64,000 nt of DNA from assembly GCF_014648595.1 (NCBI RefSeq), contig NZ_BMRK01000001.1, positions 186,001-250,000 of the forward strand. Reading direction: 5' to 3'. Position 1 is the stretch's first letter; every line of letters starts with the position of its first letter. The notes under the pieces were generated by a model that was not told the DNA's origin, ran no database searches, and saw only the letters and a list, made by a program, of their open reading frames with translations. A program made the translations under genes and the position numbers. This stretch comes from Nocardioides luteus. GTDB taxonomy: Bacteria; Actinomycetota; Actinomycetes; Propionibacteriales; Nocardioidaceae. Shown here in pieces: positions 7,359 through 17,887 of the stretch.

Positions 7359-9317
7359 TCACCATGACCCGCCACCGCCGTCGCCGCCGCCTCCACCGCC
7401 GCTGAATCCGCCGCCCCCACCGCCGCCTCCGCCGGAGTAGGAGAAACCGCCGCCCGAGGACGACGACCCGCCGCTGCTGAAGGCCGAGGAGGCCTCGTAG
7501 GAGCGGATCGCGGAGCCCACGGACCGTTCGAAGTCGCTGGTCAGAGCCGAGACCAGACCCAGGCCGTCGCCGTCGGTCGCGGTGAGGTGACGGTTGAGGG
7601 TGTGCTGGTCGTAGGGGAGGTACGCCGGTACGGCGACTGTGGCGACGCCACTCGCGACCCGGAAGCGCCGCGACCATTCACGCGTGAGCCCGAACGCCAC
7701 GGCCCAGGGGAGAGCGGAGTCGTAGCGTGCCTGGTCGCTCTGGAAGTCGTCGGCCCGCTCTCGCAGCGACTGCCGGAACCCGGCCACCTGCGCTGCCAGG
7801 TCTCGACCTGCCGCGGTGCGTCGCAGGCCTGCGCCGGGAGGCAGCATCGGTAGGACCAGCACCGCGAAGAGACCAGGCACGAGCACCCAAAGCGTGGTGT
7901 CGTTGGGACGCAGGAAGGCCAGCACGACGGCCGCGATCACAGCGAAGGTGAAGCCGAGCCTGCAGAGGAAGGGATCGACGGCCTCCTCGAGCAGCTTCTC
8001 GCCGATCGCCCACTCCCGCAGACCGTTGCGGGTCTTGATCTGTGCGTCGTAGAGCTTCCTCGCCGAGCGCTTCGCCGCCTTCGTCTTCTTGCGAGCGCCG
8101 ATCGCCCCTCCGCCGATCGATCTCACCTTCGTGGTGACCGGGTCGACCCCGTCCCAGGAGAGGTCGGTGTCGACGGCGACCCGCCAGCCGTTGTTGGTCG
8201 ATCGGAGCGCGACCACACCGCGTGAGGCGGCGTAGAGCACGCTGGAGGCGAGCAGGTTCGGCGTGGCCCTCTTCGACAGCAGGTACGCGGCCTGCGCAGG
8301 CCCCACGCCCTCTGGCGCGATCGTCCGGGGCTGCGCCTGCGGCAGCGGATCCCGGGCGCGCACCAGCACACAGACGGCCGGCACGGCGAGCCCGAGAGCC
8401 AGCGCGAGGATGACGGCGGCCAGGGTGCGGTCGGTCCCGAGCACCGCGTCCCACTCCTGGGACCAGGGCAGCTCGTCAGCGGTCACCAGCGGCGCGGCCA
8501 TGTCGACTCCCGCGCGCAGGGTGACCGGTGTGCCGGGCTCCAGCGCTCCGGTGGCGATCTGCAGCTCTGTGCTGCCCTCACCGCTCACGCTCGCGCAGCC
8601 GCCGGGTGCGCCGGTGCCGACGGCGCAGCGTACGTCCCTCGACGAGGCCGGGAGGGTGACGGACAGCGACGCCTTCTCGATCGGCTGCCGCCACCCCGAC
8701 GGGACCAGGTTCCAGTAGAACCTGGACCCGTCGGCGTCGGGCAGCAGAACATCAGGCACCTCGTACTCGATCACGTACACGTGCTCGCCGGCGGGCAGCC
8801 GGTTGTACTCGTCGCCGATCCGCAGAGTGGTGTAACGCCCGGACCACCCTCGGCGGGTGATCTCGGTGTCGTCGAAGGAGGGGCTGTAGCGCTCCGCCGC
8901 TCGAAGCTTCCCCTCCTCCTCGCCGTACTGCGCGATCAGGTCGGCCAGGTCGTCCTCGAACAGGCTCGACCGTTCGCGGGCCAGGTCGAGACGCTGATCC
9001 AGAGTCAGCTGAGGATCGACCTCGACCTCCACGGCCTCGGGCACGCGCCGCAGCCCCGGCGCGTTCGGGTCGCGCGAGTCGAAGAAGCGATAGATGCCGT
9101 GGCTCTCGGAGTCGGGGAAGTCGACGGTGACGGTCTCGGTGACCCTCATCCGGCCGAGCTCGTCGACGACGAACTCGCCGCGGTAGTCGGTGATCGTGGT
9201 GCCCTCGGCGACCTCCTCGCCGTCGCCGAGACCGACCTGTGCGGCGGCCAGCGGCCACAGCACGAGCCCGGCGAGGACGAGCACTCCGATGACGTACCCC
9301 AAGACACGACGTCTCAC
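7359..9317 (-). CDS. DUF2207-family membrane protein with glycine-rich tail
   Basis: 652 residues. An N-terminal signal/anchor helix (about 5-27) is followed by an extracytoplasmic beta-rich domain starting at [19 protein letters not shown], the DUF2207 hallmark. A single helix near residue 310, a cytoplasmic part with a Lys/Arg-rich patch, two more helices (about 455-490) and a C-terminal tail of more than 20 glycines ending in GGGGSW complete it. Function of the family is unknown. GTG 9317 is preceded by GAGGAG on its strand. It is divergent from dop, where many actinobacteria carry the proteasomal ATPase gene. Confidence 0.85.
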   Translation of the reverse strand: MRRRVLGYVIGVLVLAGLVLWPLAAAQVGLGDGEEVAEGTTITDYRGEFVVDELGRMRVTETVTVDFPDSESHGIYRFFDSRDPNAPGLRRVPEAVEVEVDPQLTLDQRLDLARERSSLFEDDLADLIAQYGEEEGKLRAAERYSPSFDDTEITRRGWSGRYTTLRIGDEYNRLPAGEHVYVIEYEVPDVLLPDADGSRFYWNLVPSGWRQPIEKASLSVTLPASSRDVRCAVGTGAPGGCASVSGEGSTELQIATGALEPGTPVTLRAGVDMAAPLVTADELPWSQEWDAVLGTDRTLAAVILALALGLAVPAVCVLVRARDPLPQAQPRTIAPEGVGPAQAAYLLSKRATPNLLASSVLYAASRGVVALRSTNNGWRVAVDTDLSWDGVDPVTTKVRSIGGGAIGARKKTKAAKRSARKLYDAQIKTRNGLREWAIGEKLLEEAVDPFLCRLGFTFAVIAAVVLAFLRPNDTTLWVLVPGLFAVLVLPMLPPGAGLRRTAAGRDLAAQVAGFRQSLRERADDFQSDQARYDSALPWAVAFGLTREWSRRFRVASGVATVAVPAYLPYDQHTLNRHLTATDGDGLGLVSALTSDFERSVGSAIRSYEASSAFSSGGSSSSGGGFSYSGGGGGGGGGFSGGGGGGDGGGGSW

Positions 9318-9414
9318 TTGCGGTCTCTCTCCTCACAGTGCCGCTCAGCCGAACAACGGCGACCAACCTCAGCGTGGCGCGTGGATGCTCACGTGCCTTC
9401 GCACACATGGCCGG

Positions 9415-9427
9415 TAGCCTTGCGAGC
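9415..9427 (+). promoter_or_regulatory. Leaderless -10 element of dop
   Basis: TAGCCT at 9415-9420 lies seven bases before ATG 9428 and there is no Shine-Dalgarno sequence, the geometry of a leaderless actinobacterial transcript. It fixes the dop start at 9428. Confidence 0.55.
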
Positions 9428-10939
9428 ATGAGCGTACGACGGGTGATGGGCACGGAGGTCGAATACGGAATTTCCGTGGCCGGACAGCCTCAGGCGAACC
9501 CGATGGTGGCCTCGAGCCAGGTCGTCAACGCGTACGCATCCTCGACCCTGAAGGCGAGGAGAGCGCGCTGGGACTTCGAGGAGGAGTCGCCGCTGCGCGA
9601 CGCGCGCGGGTTCGACATGTCCCGCCAGGTGGCCGACCCCAGCCAGCTGACCGACGAGGACCTCGGCCTGGCCAACGTCATCCTCACCAACGGCGCCCGG
9701 CTCTACGTCGACCACGCCCACCCGGAGTTCTCCTGCCCCGAGGTGACCAACCCGCTCGACGCGGTGCGCTGGGACAAGGCCGGCGAGCAGGTGATGCTCG
9801 ACGCCTCGCGGGCGGCGCAGCGGCTGCCGGGAAACCCGCAGATCCACCTCTACAAGAACAACACCGACAACAAGGGCGTCTCCTACGGCGCGCACGAGAA
9901 CTACCTCATGCGCCGGAGCACCGCCTTCGCCGACATCGTCAAGCACCTGACCCCGTTCTTCGTGTCCCGCCAGGTCTTCGCCGGCGCCGGACGCGTCGGG
10001 ATCGGGCAGGAGCGGCCCAAGAACGGCTTCCAGATCTCCCAGCGCGCCGACTTCTTCGAGGTCGAGGTCGGGCTGGAGACCACCTTGAAGCGGCCGATCA
10101 TCAACACCCGCGACGAGCCCCACGCCGACCCGGAGAAGTACCGCCGGCTCCACGTCATCCTCGGCGACGCCAACCTGGCCGAGATCTCGACCTACCTCAA
10201 GGTCGGCAGTACGTCGCTGGTGCTCGCTATGATCGAGGACGGCTACATCACCCGTGACCTCAGCGTCGACGGCCCGGTCTCGGCGCTGCGCGCGGTCTCC
10301 CACGACCCCACGCTGAAGACCTTGATCACGCTCAAGGACGGCCGCAAGCTGACCGGCGTCCAGCTGCAGATGGAATACCTCGACCTGGCCAAGAAGTTCG
10401 TCGAGGAGCGCTACGGCTCCGACGCCGACTACCAGACCAAGGACGTCCTGGAGCGCTGGGAGTCGGTGCTCGACCGGCTCGAGCGCGACCCGATGGAGTG
10501 CGCCACCGAGCTCGACTGGGTCGCGAAGTACAAGCTCCTGCTCGGCTACCGCGACCGCGACGGTCTGGAGTGGGACGACCCCAAGCTCCACCTGATCGAC
10601 CTGCAGTACGCCGACATCCGCCCCGAGAAGGGCCTCTACCACCGGCTCGTCCGGGCCGGCCGGATCGAGCGGCTGATGACCGACGACCTGGTCGAGAAGG
10701 CGATGCACGAGCCGCCGACCGACACCCGGGCCTACTTCCGCGGCCGCTGCCTGGAGAAGTACTCCGAGAACGTCGCGGCCGCCAGCTGGGACTCGGTCAT
10801 CTTCGACCTTCCCGGGCGGGAGTCGCTGCAGCGGGTGCCGACCATCGACCCGTTGCGCGGCACGAAGAAGCACGTCGGCGGCCTGCTCGACTCTTCCGAG
10901 ACCGCCGTCGATCTCTTCAACAGGCTCACCGGCGCCTGA
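9428..10939 (+). CDS. dop: Pup deamidase/depupylase Dop
   Basis: 503 residues of the carboxylate-amine ligase-like fold shared with PafA. Dop converts the C-terminal Gln of Pup to Glu using bound ATP and also removes Pup from tagged proteins. Seen here: the start [14 protein letters not shown] (Glu10), [15 protein letters not shown] with Asp95, which matches the catalytic Asp known for Dop, and the Dop-loop insertion after [11 protein letters not shown] that distinguishes Dop from PafA. Longer in-frame starts exist (9338, 9407) but ATG 9428 matches the family N-terminus and the leaderless -10. pup follows about 100 bp later and encodes the Gln-ending form, so this enzyme is needed. Confidence 0.97.
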   Translation: MSVRRVMGTEVEYGISVAGQPQANPMVASSQVVNAYASSTLKARRARWDFEEESPLRDARGFDMSRQVADPSQLTDEDLGLANVILTNGARLYVDHAHPEFSCPEVTNPLDAVRWDKAGEQVMLDASRAAQRLPGNPQIHLYKNNTDNKGVSYGAHENYLMRRSTAFADIVKHLTPFFVSRQVFAGAGRVGIGQERPKNGFQISQRADFFEVEVGLETTLKRPIINTRDEPHADPEKYRRLHVILGDANLAEISTYLKVGSTSLVLAMIEDGYITRDLSVDGPVSALRAVSHDPTLKTLITLKDGRKLTGVQLQMEYLDLAKKFVEERYGSDADYQTKDVLERWESVLDRLERDPMECATELDWVAKYKLLLGYRDRDGLEWDDPKLHLIDLQYADIRPEKGLYHRLVRAGRIERLMTDDLVEKAMHEPPTDTRAYFRGRCLEKYSENVAAASWDSVIFDLPGRESLQRVPTIDPLRGTKKHVGGLLDSSETAVDLFNRLTGA

Positions 10940-11034
10940 GCGACCGCGTGCCGTTGGACGGCGCATTCGAACGTACGACTTCCTCCCTCAGCGAAATCGT
11001 GCAATCTTGCCTCAGGTTTGTCGGTCCTAGTGGA

Positions 11035-11046
11035 TAGGTTGGTGAC
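11035..11046 (+). promoter_or_regulatory. Leaderless -10 element of pup-prcB-prcA
   Basis: TAGGTT at 11035-11040 is six bases before ATG 11047 with no ribosome site, so the pup-prcB-prcA transcript probably starts at the pup start codon. TTGCCT at 11007-11012 is a possible but distant -35. Confidence 0.5.
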
Positions 11047-11244
11047 ATGGCACAGGAGCAGAAGCAGCCGAAGAAGTCCTCCGAGACCGAGGAGGCAGTC
11101 GAGACCGCGCCCGAGACCGACGTCAACGAGCGTAAGGAAGCGCTGGACTCCGACGTCGACGACATCCTGGACGAGATCGACGACGTCCTGGAGACCAACG
11201 CCGAGGACTTCGTGAAGTCCTTCATCCAGAAGGGCGGACAGTAA
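11047..11244 (+). CDS. pup: Prokaryotic ubiquitin-like protein Pup
   Basis: 65 residues, intrinsically disordered type. The N-terminal half is Glu/Lys/Thr-rich, the helical ATPase-binding region covers roughly residues 38-55 (DVDDILDEIDDVLETNAEDF), and the end is FVKSFIQKGGQ. The C-terminal Gln must be deamidated by Dop before PafA can link Pup to substrate lysines. Three bases separate it from prcB. Length and ending are normal for the family. Confidence 0.98.
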   Translation: MAQEQKQPKKSSETEEAVETAPETDVNERKEALDSDVDDILDEIDDVLETNAEDFVKSFIQKGGQ

Positions 11245-11247
11245 GAG

Positions 11248-12087
11248 ATGTCGGAGTCCCGCATCCCGGCGGCCTACATGACGCCGGGCACCTCGTCCTT
11301 TGCCGATTTCCTGACCGCGCAGTCCCCGGAGCTGCTCCCGCGCCACAACGCGGCCGCGGGCAACAACCTCGGTGACATCGCGCCCCACGGCACGACCATC
11401 GTGGCGGCCACGTTCCCCGGAGGCGTGATCATCGCCGGTGACCGCCGCGCCACCCAGGGCAACCTGATCGCCGAGCGCGACATGCGCAAGGTCTTCCCCT
11501 CCGACGAATACTCCGCGGTCGGCATCGCCGGCTCTGCGGGGCTCGCGGTCGAGCTGGTCAAGCTCTTCCAGACCGAGCTGGAGCACTACGAGAAGATCGA
11601 GGGCACCACGCTCTCCATCGAGGGCAAGGCCAGCCGGCTCTCCGCGCTCGTCCGCGGCAACCTGCCGATGGCGATGCAGGGCCTGGTCGTGGTGCCGCTC
11701 TTCGTCGGCTTCGACCCCGACGCGGGGGCGGGCAAGATCTACGGGTACGACCCGACCGGCGGCCGCTACGAGCAGACCGGATACTCCGGCGTCGGCTCCG
11801 GCTCGCTCTTCGCCAAGGGTGCCCTGAAGAAGCTCTACCGCCCCGACCTCGACGAGGACACCCTGGTCGCGGTGCTGATCCAGGCGCTCTACGACGCGGC
11901 CGACGACGACTCGGCCACCGGCGGTCCCGACCTGTCCCGCAGGCTCTTCCCGCTGGTCCACGTGATCACCGCCGACGGTGGGCGCACCCTGCCCGACACC
12001 GAGGTCGCCGCCGTCGCCCAGTCCGTCATCGCCGGGAGGCTCCAGCGGCCCGACGGCCCCATCGCCGAGATTGAGGGTGGCCAGTGA
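11248..12087 (+). CDS. prcB: 20S proteasome beta subunit
   Basis: 279 residues. A 48-residue propeptide ends in APHG and the mature protein begins TTIVAATF, so Thr49 becomes the N-terminal catalytic threonine after self-cleavage. Further family marks are [14 protein letters not shown] and the conserved Lys region RDMRKVF. It forms the inner rings of the proteolytic barrel that degrades pupylated proteins in the cytoplasm. Its stop overlaps the prcA GTG by 4 bp, coupling synthesis of the two subunits. Confidence 0.97.
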   Translation: MSESRIPAAYMTPGTSSFADFLTAQSPELLPRHNAAAGNNLGDIAPHGTTIVAATFPGGVIIAGDRRATQGNLIAERDMRKVFPSDEYSAVGIAGSAGLAVELVKLFQTELEHYEKIEGTTLSIEGKASRLSALVRGNLPMAMQGLVVVPLFVGFDPDAGAGKIYGYDPTGGRYEQTGYSGVGSGSLFAKGALKKLYRPDLDEDTLVAVLIQALYDAADDDSATGGPDLSRRLFPLVHVITADGGRTLPDTEVAAVAQSVIAGRLQRPDGPIAEIEGGQ

Positions 12088-12971
12088 GCACTCCTTTTTA
12101 TGTCAGTCCTGAACAGCTGATGCGCGACCGCGCGGACTTCGCGCGCAAGGGCATCTCCCGGGGCCGGGCCCTGGTCTCCCTGCAGTACGCCGACGGCATC
12201 GTCTTCGCCTCGGAGAACCCCTCCGCGGCGCTGCACAAGGTCAGCGAGATCTACGACCGGATCGCCTTCGCGGCGGTCGGGCGCTACAACGAGTTCGAGA
12301 ACCTCCGCATCGCGGGTGTGCGCCTGGCCGACATGCGCGGCTACGCCTACGACCGGCGCGACGTGACCGGCCGCGGCCTGGCCAACGCCTACGCCCAGAC
12401 CCTCGGCACGATCTTCTCCTCCGGTGGCGAGAAGCCCTACGAGGTCGAGCTCTTCGTCGGCGAGATCGGCGACACCGCCGAGTCCGACCAGCTCTACCGG
12501 CTCACCTACGACGGCCAGGTCGTCGACGAGCACGGTTTCGCCGCGATCGGTGGCGCGGCCGAGTCCGTCGGGGGCTACCTCAAGGAGCGCTACACCGAGG
12601 GCGCCAGCCTCGAGGAGGCCATCAAGCTGGCCGTGGCCGCCCTGGGCCACACCGACACCGACGACCGCGAGATCGCCGCCAAGGACCTCGAGGTCGCCGT
12701 CCTCGACCGCACCCGCACCCAGCCGCGCAAGTTCCGCAGGATCCGGCCGGCCACGCTGGTCGAGATCCTCGGATCGGCCACGGTCGGCGCGGCCGCGCAG
12801 ACCGATAGCAGCGAGCCTCCTGCGGCCGAGCCGGCTCCCGAGGAGCCTGCTGAGAAGCCGGCCGAGAAGCCGGCTGAGAAGCCGACCGAGGAGAAGGGCG
12901 CCGACGACGTCCCGCTGGCCCCGCCGGCCGACGACGACGGCGAGCCGCCGATCGCTCCTCCGCTCGACTGA
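12084..12971 (+). CDS. prcA: 20S proteasome alpha subunit
   Basis: 295 residues starting with GTG in a GTGA overlap with prcB. The N-terminal gate segment is [23 protein letters not shown] without its last residues cited in full, followed by GISRGRALV and the alpha/beta core. The C-terminal ~55 residues are low complexity with [11 protein letters not shown] repeats and Pro/Asp; such tails occur in other actinobacterial PrcA. Alpha rings cap the beta rings and dock the ATPase. No ATPase gene (arc/mpa) is present in this window. A strong hairpin lies just downstream. Confidence 0.96.
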   Translation: MSTPFYVSPEQLMRDRADFARKGISRGRALVSLQYADGIVFASENPSAALHKVSEIYDRIAFAAVGRYNEFENLRIAGVRLADMRGYAYDRRDVTGRGLANAYAQTLGTIFSSGGEKPYEVELFVGEIGDTAESDQLYRLTYDGQVVDEHGFAAIGGAAESVGGYLKERYTEGASLEEAIKLAVAALGHTDTDDREIAAKDLEVAVLDRTRTQPRKFRRIRPATLVEILGSATVGAAAQTDSSEPPAAEPAPEEPAEKPAEKPAEKPTEEKGADDVPLAPPADDDGEPPIAPPLD

Positions 12972-12976
12972 CGCCA

Positions 12977-13027
12977 GAAGCCGGGGAGCCCCGGGCGCAC
13001 CAGGTGCACCCGGGGCTCCCCGGCTTC
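12977..13027. terminator. Bidirectional hairpin between prcA and the EamA gene
   Basis: A perfect 19-bp GC-rich stem (12977-12995 with 13009-13027) around a 13-base loop that itself contains GCACC/GGTGC. It lies between convergent genes and can end both transcripts. Confidence 0.8.
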
Positions 13028-13040
13028 GCGCTCCGTCGAC

Positions 13041-13910
13041 CTACGCGAGACCGGCGATCGCGACCAGGATCAGCGCGACCCCGGCGACCGCGGGTCCGGC
13101 CAGGCGCTCGCCGAGGACCGCCGCGGCGGCGATCGCGGCGGCGACCGGCTCCATCAGGGTGGCCACGCCGGCAGCGCTGCTGCGCGTGGTGCGCAGACCT
13201 GCGTAGAGCAGGCCGTAGCCCAGCGCCATCGTCGCGACGCCCAGGTAGACCAGCCAGGCCCACACCGTGGCCGAGGAGGACACGAACGTTCCCCCGCCGA
13301 CCAGTGCCAGCGGCACGAGGACGACGGCCCCGGCACCGGTGGCACCGGCGGTGACCAGCAGCGGGCTGCGCCGCTGCGCGAGCGGTCGCCCGACGGCGGT
13401 CGTTAGCGCGTAGGCGGATCCGGCGGCGATCGCGAGCAGCACCCCGGTCACCGGCCGGTCGCCGCCGGCCCGGCTGCCGGCGTACGCCGAAGCGAGCACC
13501 AGCCCGAACAGGGCGGTCACCAGCACGATGAGCTGTCGGCGCGTCGGCCACCGCCGCGCCGCGACGGCCTCGCCCGTCAGCAGGATCGCCGGAGCGATGC
13601 CGATGCTGACGACGGTGGAGACGGTCACGCCGACCGCGACCACGGCGCCGAAGTAGAGCGCCTGGTACAGGCCCGTCGCCACGCCGACGATCACCGTGCG
13701 ACGGTCGAGGCGAAGCTCGCGCAAGCGGCCGATGATCGCGAGGACGGCGAATAGCGAGACCGAGGCGATCAGCATGCGGTAGGCGCTCACGGTGAGCACC
13801 GACATCGGCGTGATCGCGCGGACGATCTGCAGGACGAGGCCGCCGGTGCCCCACAGGATCCCGGCGAGGCATATCTGGATGAGCCCGAAGCGGGCATGGA
13901 GAGAAGACAT
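13041..13910 (-). CDS. EamA/DMT-family transporter
   Basis: 289 residues with ten hydrophobic helices in two repeats of five. The opening GLIQICLAGILWGTGGLVLQ is the EamA signature, repeated in degenerate form at LLAIAAGSAYALTTAVG. Members export amino acids or other metabolites. Start ATG 13910 has no clear ribosome site. It is one of three leftward genes between prcA and pafA and has no visible link to the proteasome. The 213 bases before the next gene (13911-14123) hold only a small hairpin at 14072-14092. Confidence 0.88.
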   Translation of the reverse strand: MSSLHARFGLIQICLAGILWGTGGLVLQIVRAITPMSVLTVSAYRMLIASVSLFAVLAIIGRLRELRLDRRTVIVGVATGLYQALYFGAVVAVGVTVSTVVSIGIAPAILLTGEAVAARRWPTRRQLIVLVTALFGLVLASAYAGSRAGGDRPVTGVLLAIAAGSAYALTTAVGRPLAQRRSPLLVTAGATGAGAVVLVPLALVGGGTFVSSSATVWAWLVYLGVATMALGYGLLYAGLRTTRSSAAGVATLMEPVAAAIAAAAVLGERLAGPAVAGVALILVAIAGLA

Positions 13911-14123
13911 CGAAGTGGCGCTCCAGGTTCGACGAGACGGATGGAAAGCGTCTGGAGCACGCCGAAGAGAGCCGGTCCCCGCGCTCAGCGGTGGATCGGC
14001 GCGGCCGCTCCGGTCAGGCGACCGGCGGCGGAAGCAGACCGAGGTGCTTCGAAGTCATGGCTCGCAGTGTTCCACACCCCCCTTCGGGTGTGGCCCGGGG
14101 TTTTCGGATGGTGACGTCGTCGG

Positions 14124-14564
14124 TCAGTCGATCCTGTCCGAGAGCGAGACGACGATGCCCTCCGGGCCACGCACGTACGCCATCCGCACGGTCTCCTGGT
14201 AGACACCGACCCCGCCGACGAGGCCGTAGCCGTCCGCGGCGAGACGCGCCAGGACCGCGTCCAGGTCGTCGACCTCGAAGCAGACGTTGCGCAGGCCGAG
14301 CTCGTTGGCCATCGCCTCCGGCGATCCCGGAAGGTGGTCGGGTGTCACGAACCGGGAGAGCTCCAGCGCCGTTCCGCCGCCCGGCGGGCGCAGCATGACG
14401 ATCTCGCACCGTGCGCCCGGGATCGCGCAGACGGTGTCGATGAACTCCCCCTCGACGAAGCCGCGGCCCTCGACCTCCAGGCCGAGACCGACGAAGAACT
14501 CCGTGACTCTCTCGATGTCGGCGACGGTGATGCCGACGTGGTCGAACCGCAACGTGTGTGTCAT
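14124..14564 (-). CDS. VOC-superfamily (glyoxalase-like) protein
   Basis: 146 residues, one VOC module pair: FDHVGITVADIERVTEFFV at the start, ALELSRFVTP in the middle, VCFEVDDLDAVLARL and GPEGIVVSLSDRID at the end. His, Glu and Glu positions typical of a metal site are present. ATG 14564 is chosen because GAGG lies nine bases upstream; ATG 14573 is also in frame. Reaction unknown; lyase, isomerase or antibiotic-binding roles are all found in the family. Confidence 0.82.
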   Translation of the reverse strand: MTHTLRFDHVGITVADIERVTEFFVGLGLEVEGRGFVEGEFIDTVCAIPGARCEIVMLRPPGGGTALELSRFVTPDHLPGSPEAMANELGLRNVCFEVDDLDAVLARLAADGYGLVGGVGVYQETVRMAYVRGPEGIVVSLSDRID

Positions 14565-14637
14565 GACTGCCATCCTCGTACTCGCTGGTGTCCAGGTGGG
14601 TGCCTTCGAGGGAGGAACGGAGCCCGCGCGCAGTTCT

Positions 14638-16149
14638 CTACATGCCGCTGAGCTGCCCGGTCAGCCGCTCGTGGCGGTCGGCGCTGGCGGCGTTGAGCCC
14701 GATGATGCGTACGGACTTGTTGCGGGTGGCGTACTTGTGGGTGATCGCGTCGAGCGCGGCGACGGTGGAGGCGTCCCAGATGTGGGAGTCGGTGAGGTCG
14801 ATGACGACGTCGTCGGGATCGGTGGCGTACTCGAACTGGGTGTAGAGGTCGTTGCTCGAGGCGAAGAAGAGCTCGCCGGTGACCCGGTAGACGGCACTCA
14901 CCGAGCCGTCGGGACCCTCCACGAGCGAGCGGTGGGTGGCGGTCACGTGGGCGACCCGTCGGGCGAAGAGGGTCATCGCGACCAGGACGCCCACGATGAC
15001 GCCGATCGCGAGGTTGTGGGTCGTGACGGTCGCGACCACGGTCGAGAGCATCACCGCGGTCTCCGAGCGCGGCATGCGGCGCAGGGTGGCAGGCCGGATC
15101 GAGTGCCAGTCGAAGGTGCTGACCGAGACCATGATCATCACCGCGACCAGGGCGGCCATCGGGATCAGCGCGACCACGTCGCCGAGCCCCACGACCAGGA
15201 CGAGCAGGAAGACGCCGGCGAGGAAGGTCGACAGCCGGGTGCGTGCACCGGCGACCTTCACGTTGATCATCGTCTGGCCGATCATGGCGCAGCCACCGAT
15301 GCCGCCGAAGAGCCCGGTGATCAGGTTGGCGAAGCCCTGGCCGCGCGCCTCGCGGGACTTGTCGGAGGGGGTGTCGGTGATGTCGTCGACGAGCTTGGCC
15401 GTCAGCAGCGACTCGAGGAGCCCGACCAGTGCCATGGCGAGCGCGTAGGGCGCGATGATCCGCAGCGTGTCGAGATCGAGCGGTACGTCGGGGAGGAACA
15501 GGGTCGGCAGGCTGTCGGGCAGCTCACCTTCGTCGCCGACGTTCGGCACGTCGAAGCCGCCGAGGACGGTGAAGGCGGTGAGCGCGACGATCGCCACCAG
15601 CGGAGCCGGGACCACCTTGTTGATCCGCGGGAACCCGACGACGATCGCGATGCCGGCGGCGATCATGGGATAGACCAGCCACGGCACGCCGATCATGTGC
15701 GAGACCTGGGCCCCGAAGATGAGGATCGCCAGAGCGTTCACGAAGCCGACCATCACCGAGCGTGGGATGAACCGCAGCAGCCTGGTCACTCCTGCCAGCG
15801 CGAGCGCCACCTGGATCAGCCCGCCCAGGAGCACGGTCGCGATGAGGTAGTCGTAACCGTGGTCGCGCATCACCGGAGCGACCACGAGCGCGACCGCCCC
15901 GGCCGCCGCCGAGATCATCGCCGGTCGCCCGCCCAGGAACGAGATGGCCACGGCCATCGTGAAGGAGGCGAACAGCCCGACCCGAGGATCGACGCCGGCG
16001 AGGATCGAGAACGAGAGCGCCTCAGGGATCAGGGCGAGCGCGGTGACGAGCCCGGCGAGCACCTCGGTACGCAGCAGCCGCGGCGAACGGAAGGCGTCGA
16101 GGACGCTCGGCGCAGCGGCGGTGGAGGACGAGGGCGACGGGGACGGCAC
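14638..16149 (-). CDS. SulP-family anion transporter with STAS domain
   Basis: 503 residues. About eleven membrane segments begin at EVLAGLVTALALIPEALSFS, the SulP entry motif. A cytoplasmic STAS domain occupies roughly residues 405-500 (VVIDLTDSHIWDASTVAALD). Bacterial members carry sulfate, bicarbonate or dicarboxylates; no carbonic anhydrase is fused or adjacent, so the ion cannot be assigned. GTG start at 16149, divergent from pafA with 168 bp between. Confidence 0.9.
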   Translation of the reverse strand: MPSPSPSSSTAAAPSVLDAFRSPRLLRTEVLAGLVTALALIPEALSFSILAGVDPRVGLFASFTMAVAISFLGGRPAMISAAAGAVALVVAPVMRDHGYDYLIATVLLGGLIQVALALAGVTRLLRFIPRSVMVGFVNALAILIFGAQVSHMIGVPWLVYPMIAAGIAIVVGFPRINKVVPAPLVAIVALTAFTVLGGFDVPNVGDEGELPDSLPTLFLPDVPLDLDTLRIIAPYALAMALVGLLESLLTAKLVDDITDTPSDKSREARGQGFANLITGLFGGIGGCAMIGQTMINVKVAGARTRLSTFLAGVFLLVLVVGLGDVVALIPMAALVAVMIMVSVSTFDWHSIRPATLRRMPRSETAVMLSTVVATVTTHNLAIGVIVGVLVAMTLFARRVAHVTATHRSLVEGPDGSVSAVYRVTGELFFASSNDLYTQFEYATDPDDVVIDLTDSHIWDASTVAALDAITHKYATRNKSVRIIGLNAASADRHERLTGQLSGM

Positions 16150-16163
16150 GAGGGGAAATCCTA
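16150..16163 (-). promoter_or_regulatory. Candidate -10 element of the SulP gene
   Basis: On the minus strand TAGGAT (16163-16158) lies eight bases before GTG 16149, close to leaderless spacing. Confidence 0.4.
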
Positions 16164-16304
16164 TGGTCGGAGCACCCTGCGCCCCGCACCGTGAACGGTG
16201 TGAGATTCGACCACCCCGGCACCGGCCCGCGGCGTACGTGCCGGTGGACGGAGCGCCGCGCCGTGTCGTACCTGTGATCGTGCCCGGAGTGACCGCCCAC
16301 CGTC

Positions 16305-16317
16305 TAGGGTTTCAGGT
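16305..16317 (+). promoter_or_regulatory. Leaderless -10 element of pafA
   Basis: TAGGGT at 16305-16310 is seven bases before ATG 16318 and no ribosome site precedes the gene. Confidence 0.55.
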
Positions 16318-17679
16318 ATGGACAGGCGCATCTTCGGCATCGAGAACGAGTACGGCGTGACCTGCACGTTCCGTGGCCAGCGTCGGCTGAGCCCGGACGA
16401 GGTCGCCCGCTACCTGTTCCGCAAGGTGGTGAGCTGGGGCCGCAGCTCGAACGTGTTCCTCCGGAACGGCGCGAGGCTCTACCTCGACGTCGGCTCCCAC
16501 CCCGAGTACGCCACGCCCGAGTGCGACGACGTGATCTCGACCGTCACCCACGACAAGGCCGGTGAGCGGATCCTGGAGGGCCTCCTCCTCGACGCCGAGC
16601 AGCGCCTCCACGACGAGGGCATCGCGGGCGACATCTACCTGTTCAAGAACAACACCGACTCGGCCGGCAACTCCTACGGCTGCCACGAGAACTACATGGT
16701 CAGCCGATCGGGGGAGTTCAGCAAGCTCGCCGACGTGCTGATCCCGTTCCTGGTCACCCGCCAGCTCATCGTCGGCGCCGGAAAGGTCACCCACACCCCT
16801 CGCGGTGCCGGGTTCGCGGTCTCCCAGCGCGCCGAGCACATCTGGGAGGGCGTCTCCAGCGCGACGACCCGGTCCCGGCCGATCATCAACACCCGCGACG
16901 AGCCGCACGCCGACGCGGAGAAGTACCGCCGCCTGCACGTCATCGTCGGTGACTCGAACATGTCCGAGACGACCACGATGCTCAAGATCGCCAGCTGCCA
17001 CCTGGTGCTGCGGATGATCGAGGAGGGCGTCGTCATGCGGGACATGACGATGGAGAACCCGATCCGCGCTATCCGGGAGATCGCCCACGACCTGACCGGC
17101 CGCCGCAAGGTGCGGCTGGCCAACGGCCGCGAGGCCAGCGCCCTGGACATCCAGAACGAATACCTCACCAAGGCGCGCGAGTTCGTCGACCGCCGCGAGA
17201 TCACCGACCCGACCATGCTGGCCGCCCTCGACCTGTGGGAGCGAGGCCTGAAGGCGATCGAGTCCGACGACCTCTCCCTGGTGGACCGCGAGATCGACTG
17301 GGTCATCAAGTGGAAGCTGATCGAGCGCTACCGCGCCAAGAACGGCCTCCCGCTCGGCCACGCGCGCGTCGCCCAGCTCGACCTGGCCTACCACGACATC
17401 CACCGCAACCGCGGCCTCTACTACCTGCTGGAGAAGAAGGGCGCGGTCAAGCGGGCCACCACCGACCTGAAGATCTTCGAGGCCAAGTCGGTGCCGCCAC
17501 AGACCACGAGGGCCCGGCTGCGCGGCGAGTTCATCAAGAAGGCCCAGGAGCGCCGCCGCGACTTCACCGTCGACTGGGTCCACCTCAAGCTCAACGACCA
17601 GGCACAGCGCACCGTCCTGTGCAAGGACCCGCTGCGGGCGTACGACGAGCGGGTCCAGCGGCTCATCGACGGCATGTGA
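16318..17679 (+). CDS. pafA: Pup ligase PafA
   Basis: 453 residues. PafA uses ATP to phosphorylate the C-terminal Glu of Pup and joins it to substrate lysines through an isopeptide bond. Seen: [13 protein letters not shown] (Glu9 for Mg-ATP), [16 protein letters not shown] with Asp57 as the catalytic base candidate, [15 protein letters not shown], and [20 protein letters not shown] shared with Dop. It lacks the Dop-loop. In most actinobacteria it lies close downstream of prcA; here about 3.3 kb of unrelated leftward genes intervene. Hairpin repeats and an FKBP lipoprotein gene follow. Confidence 0.97.
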   Translation: MDRRIFGIENEYGVTCTFRGQRRLSPDEVARYLFRKVVSWGRSSNVFLRNGARLYLDVGSHPEYATPECDDVISTVTHDKAGERILEGLLLDAEQRLHDEGIAGDIYLFKNNTDSAGNSYGCHENYMVSRSGEFSKLADVLIPFLVTRQLIVGAGKVTHTPRGAGFAVSQRAEHIWEGVSSATTRSRPIINTRDEPHADAEKYRRLHVIVGDSNMSETTTMLKIASCHLVLRMIEEGVVMRDMTMENPIRAIREIAHDLTGRRKVRLANGREASALDIQNEYLTKAREFVDRREITDPTMLAALDLWERGLKAIESDDLSLVDREIDWVIKWKLIERYRAKNGLPLGHARVAQLDLAYHDIHRNRGLYYLLEKKGAVKRATTDLKIFEAKSVPPQTTRARLRGEFIKKAQERRRDFTVDWVHLKLNDQAQRTVLCKDPLRAYDERVQRLIDGM

Positions 17680-17687
17680 AAGGCCAG

Positions 17688-17775
17688 CCGACAGCGAGCG
17701 GAGCGAGCTGTCGGCGTCGGCGTTTGAGATCGAGCAAGCCCCGCTGTCGGGAGCGAAGCGACGCGACAGCGACGG
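17688..17775. repeat. Pair of short inverted repeats downstream of pafA
   Basis: CCGACAGC (17688-17695) pairs with GCTGTCGG (17707-17714) around GAGCGGAGCGA, and a second GCTGTCG...CGACAGC pair lies about 40 bp further. The first may form a weak terminator for pafA; the motif type (GACAGCGAGCG-AGC) is common between actinobacterial genes. Confidence 0.5.
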
Positions 17776-17887
17776 GTGCGTCGAGATCTACGCCCCGTGT
17801 CGGGGTGGCTCTAGCATCAGGCAACCACCGTGCGGATATGGTGTGCTCCGCTGTCGTCTCATCTCTCACCTCACGAAGGTTTGCACT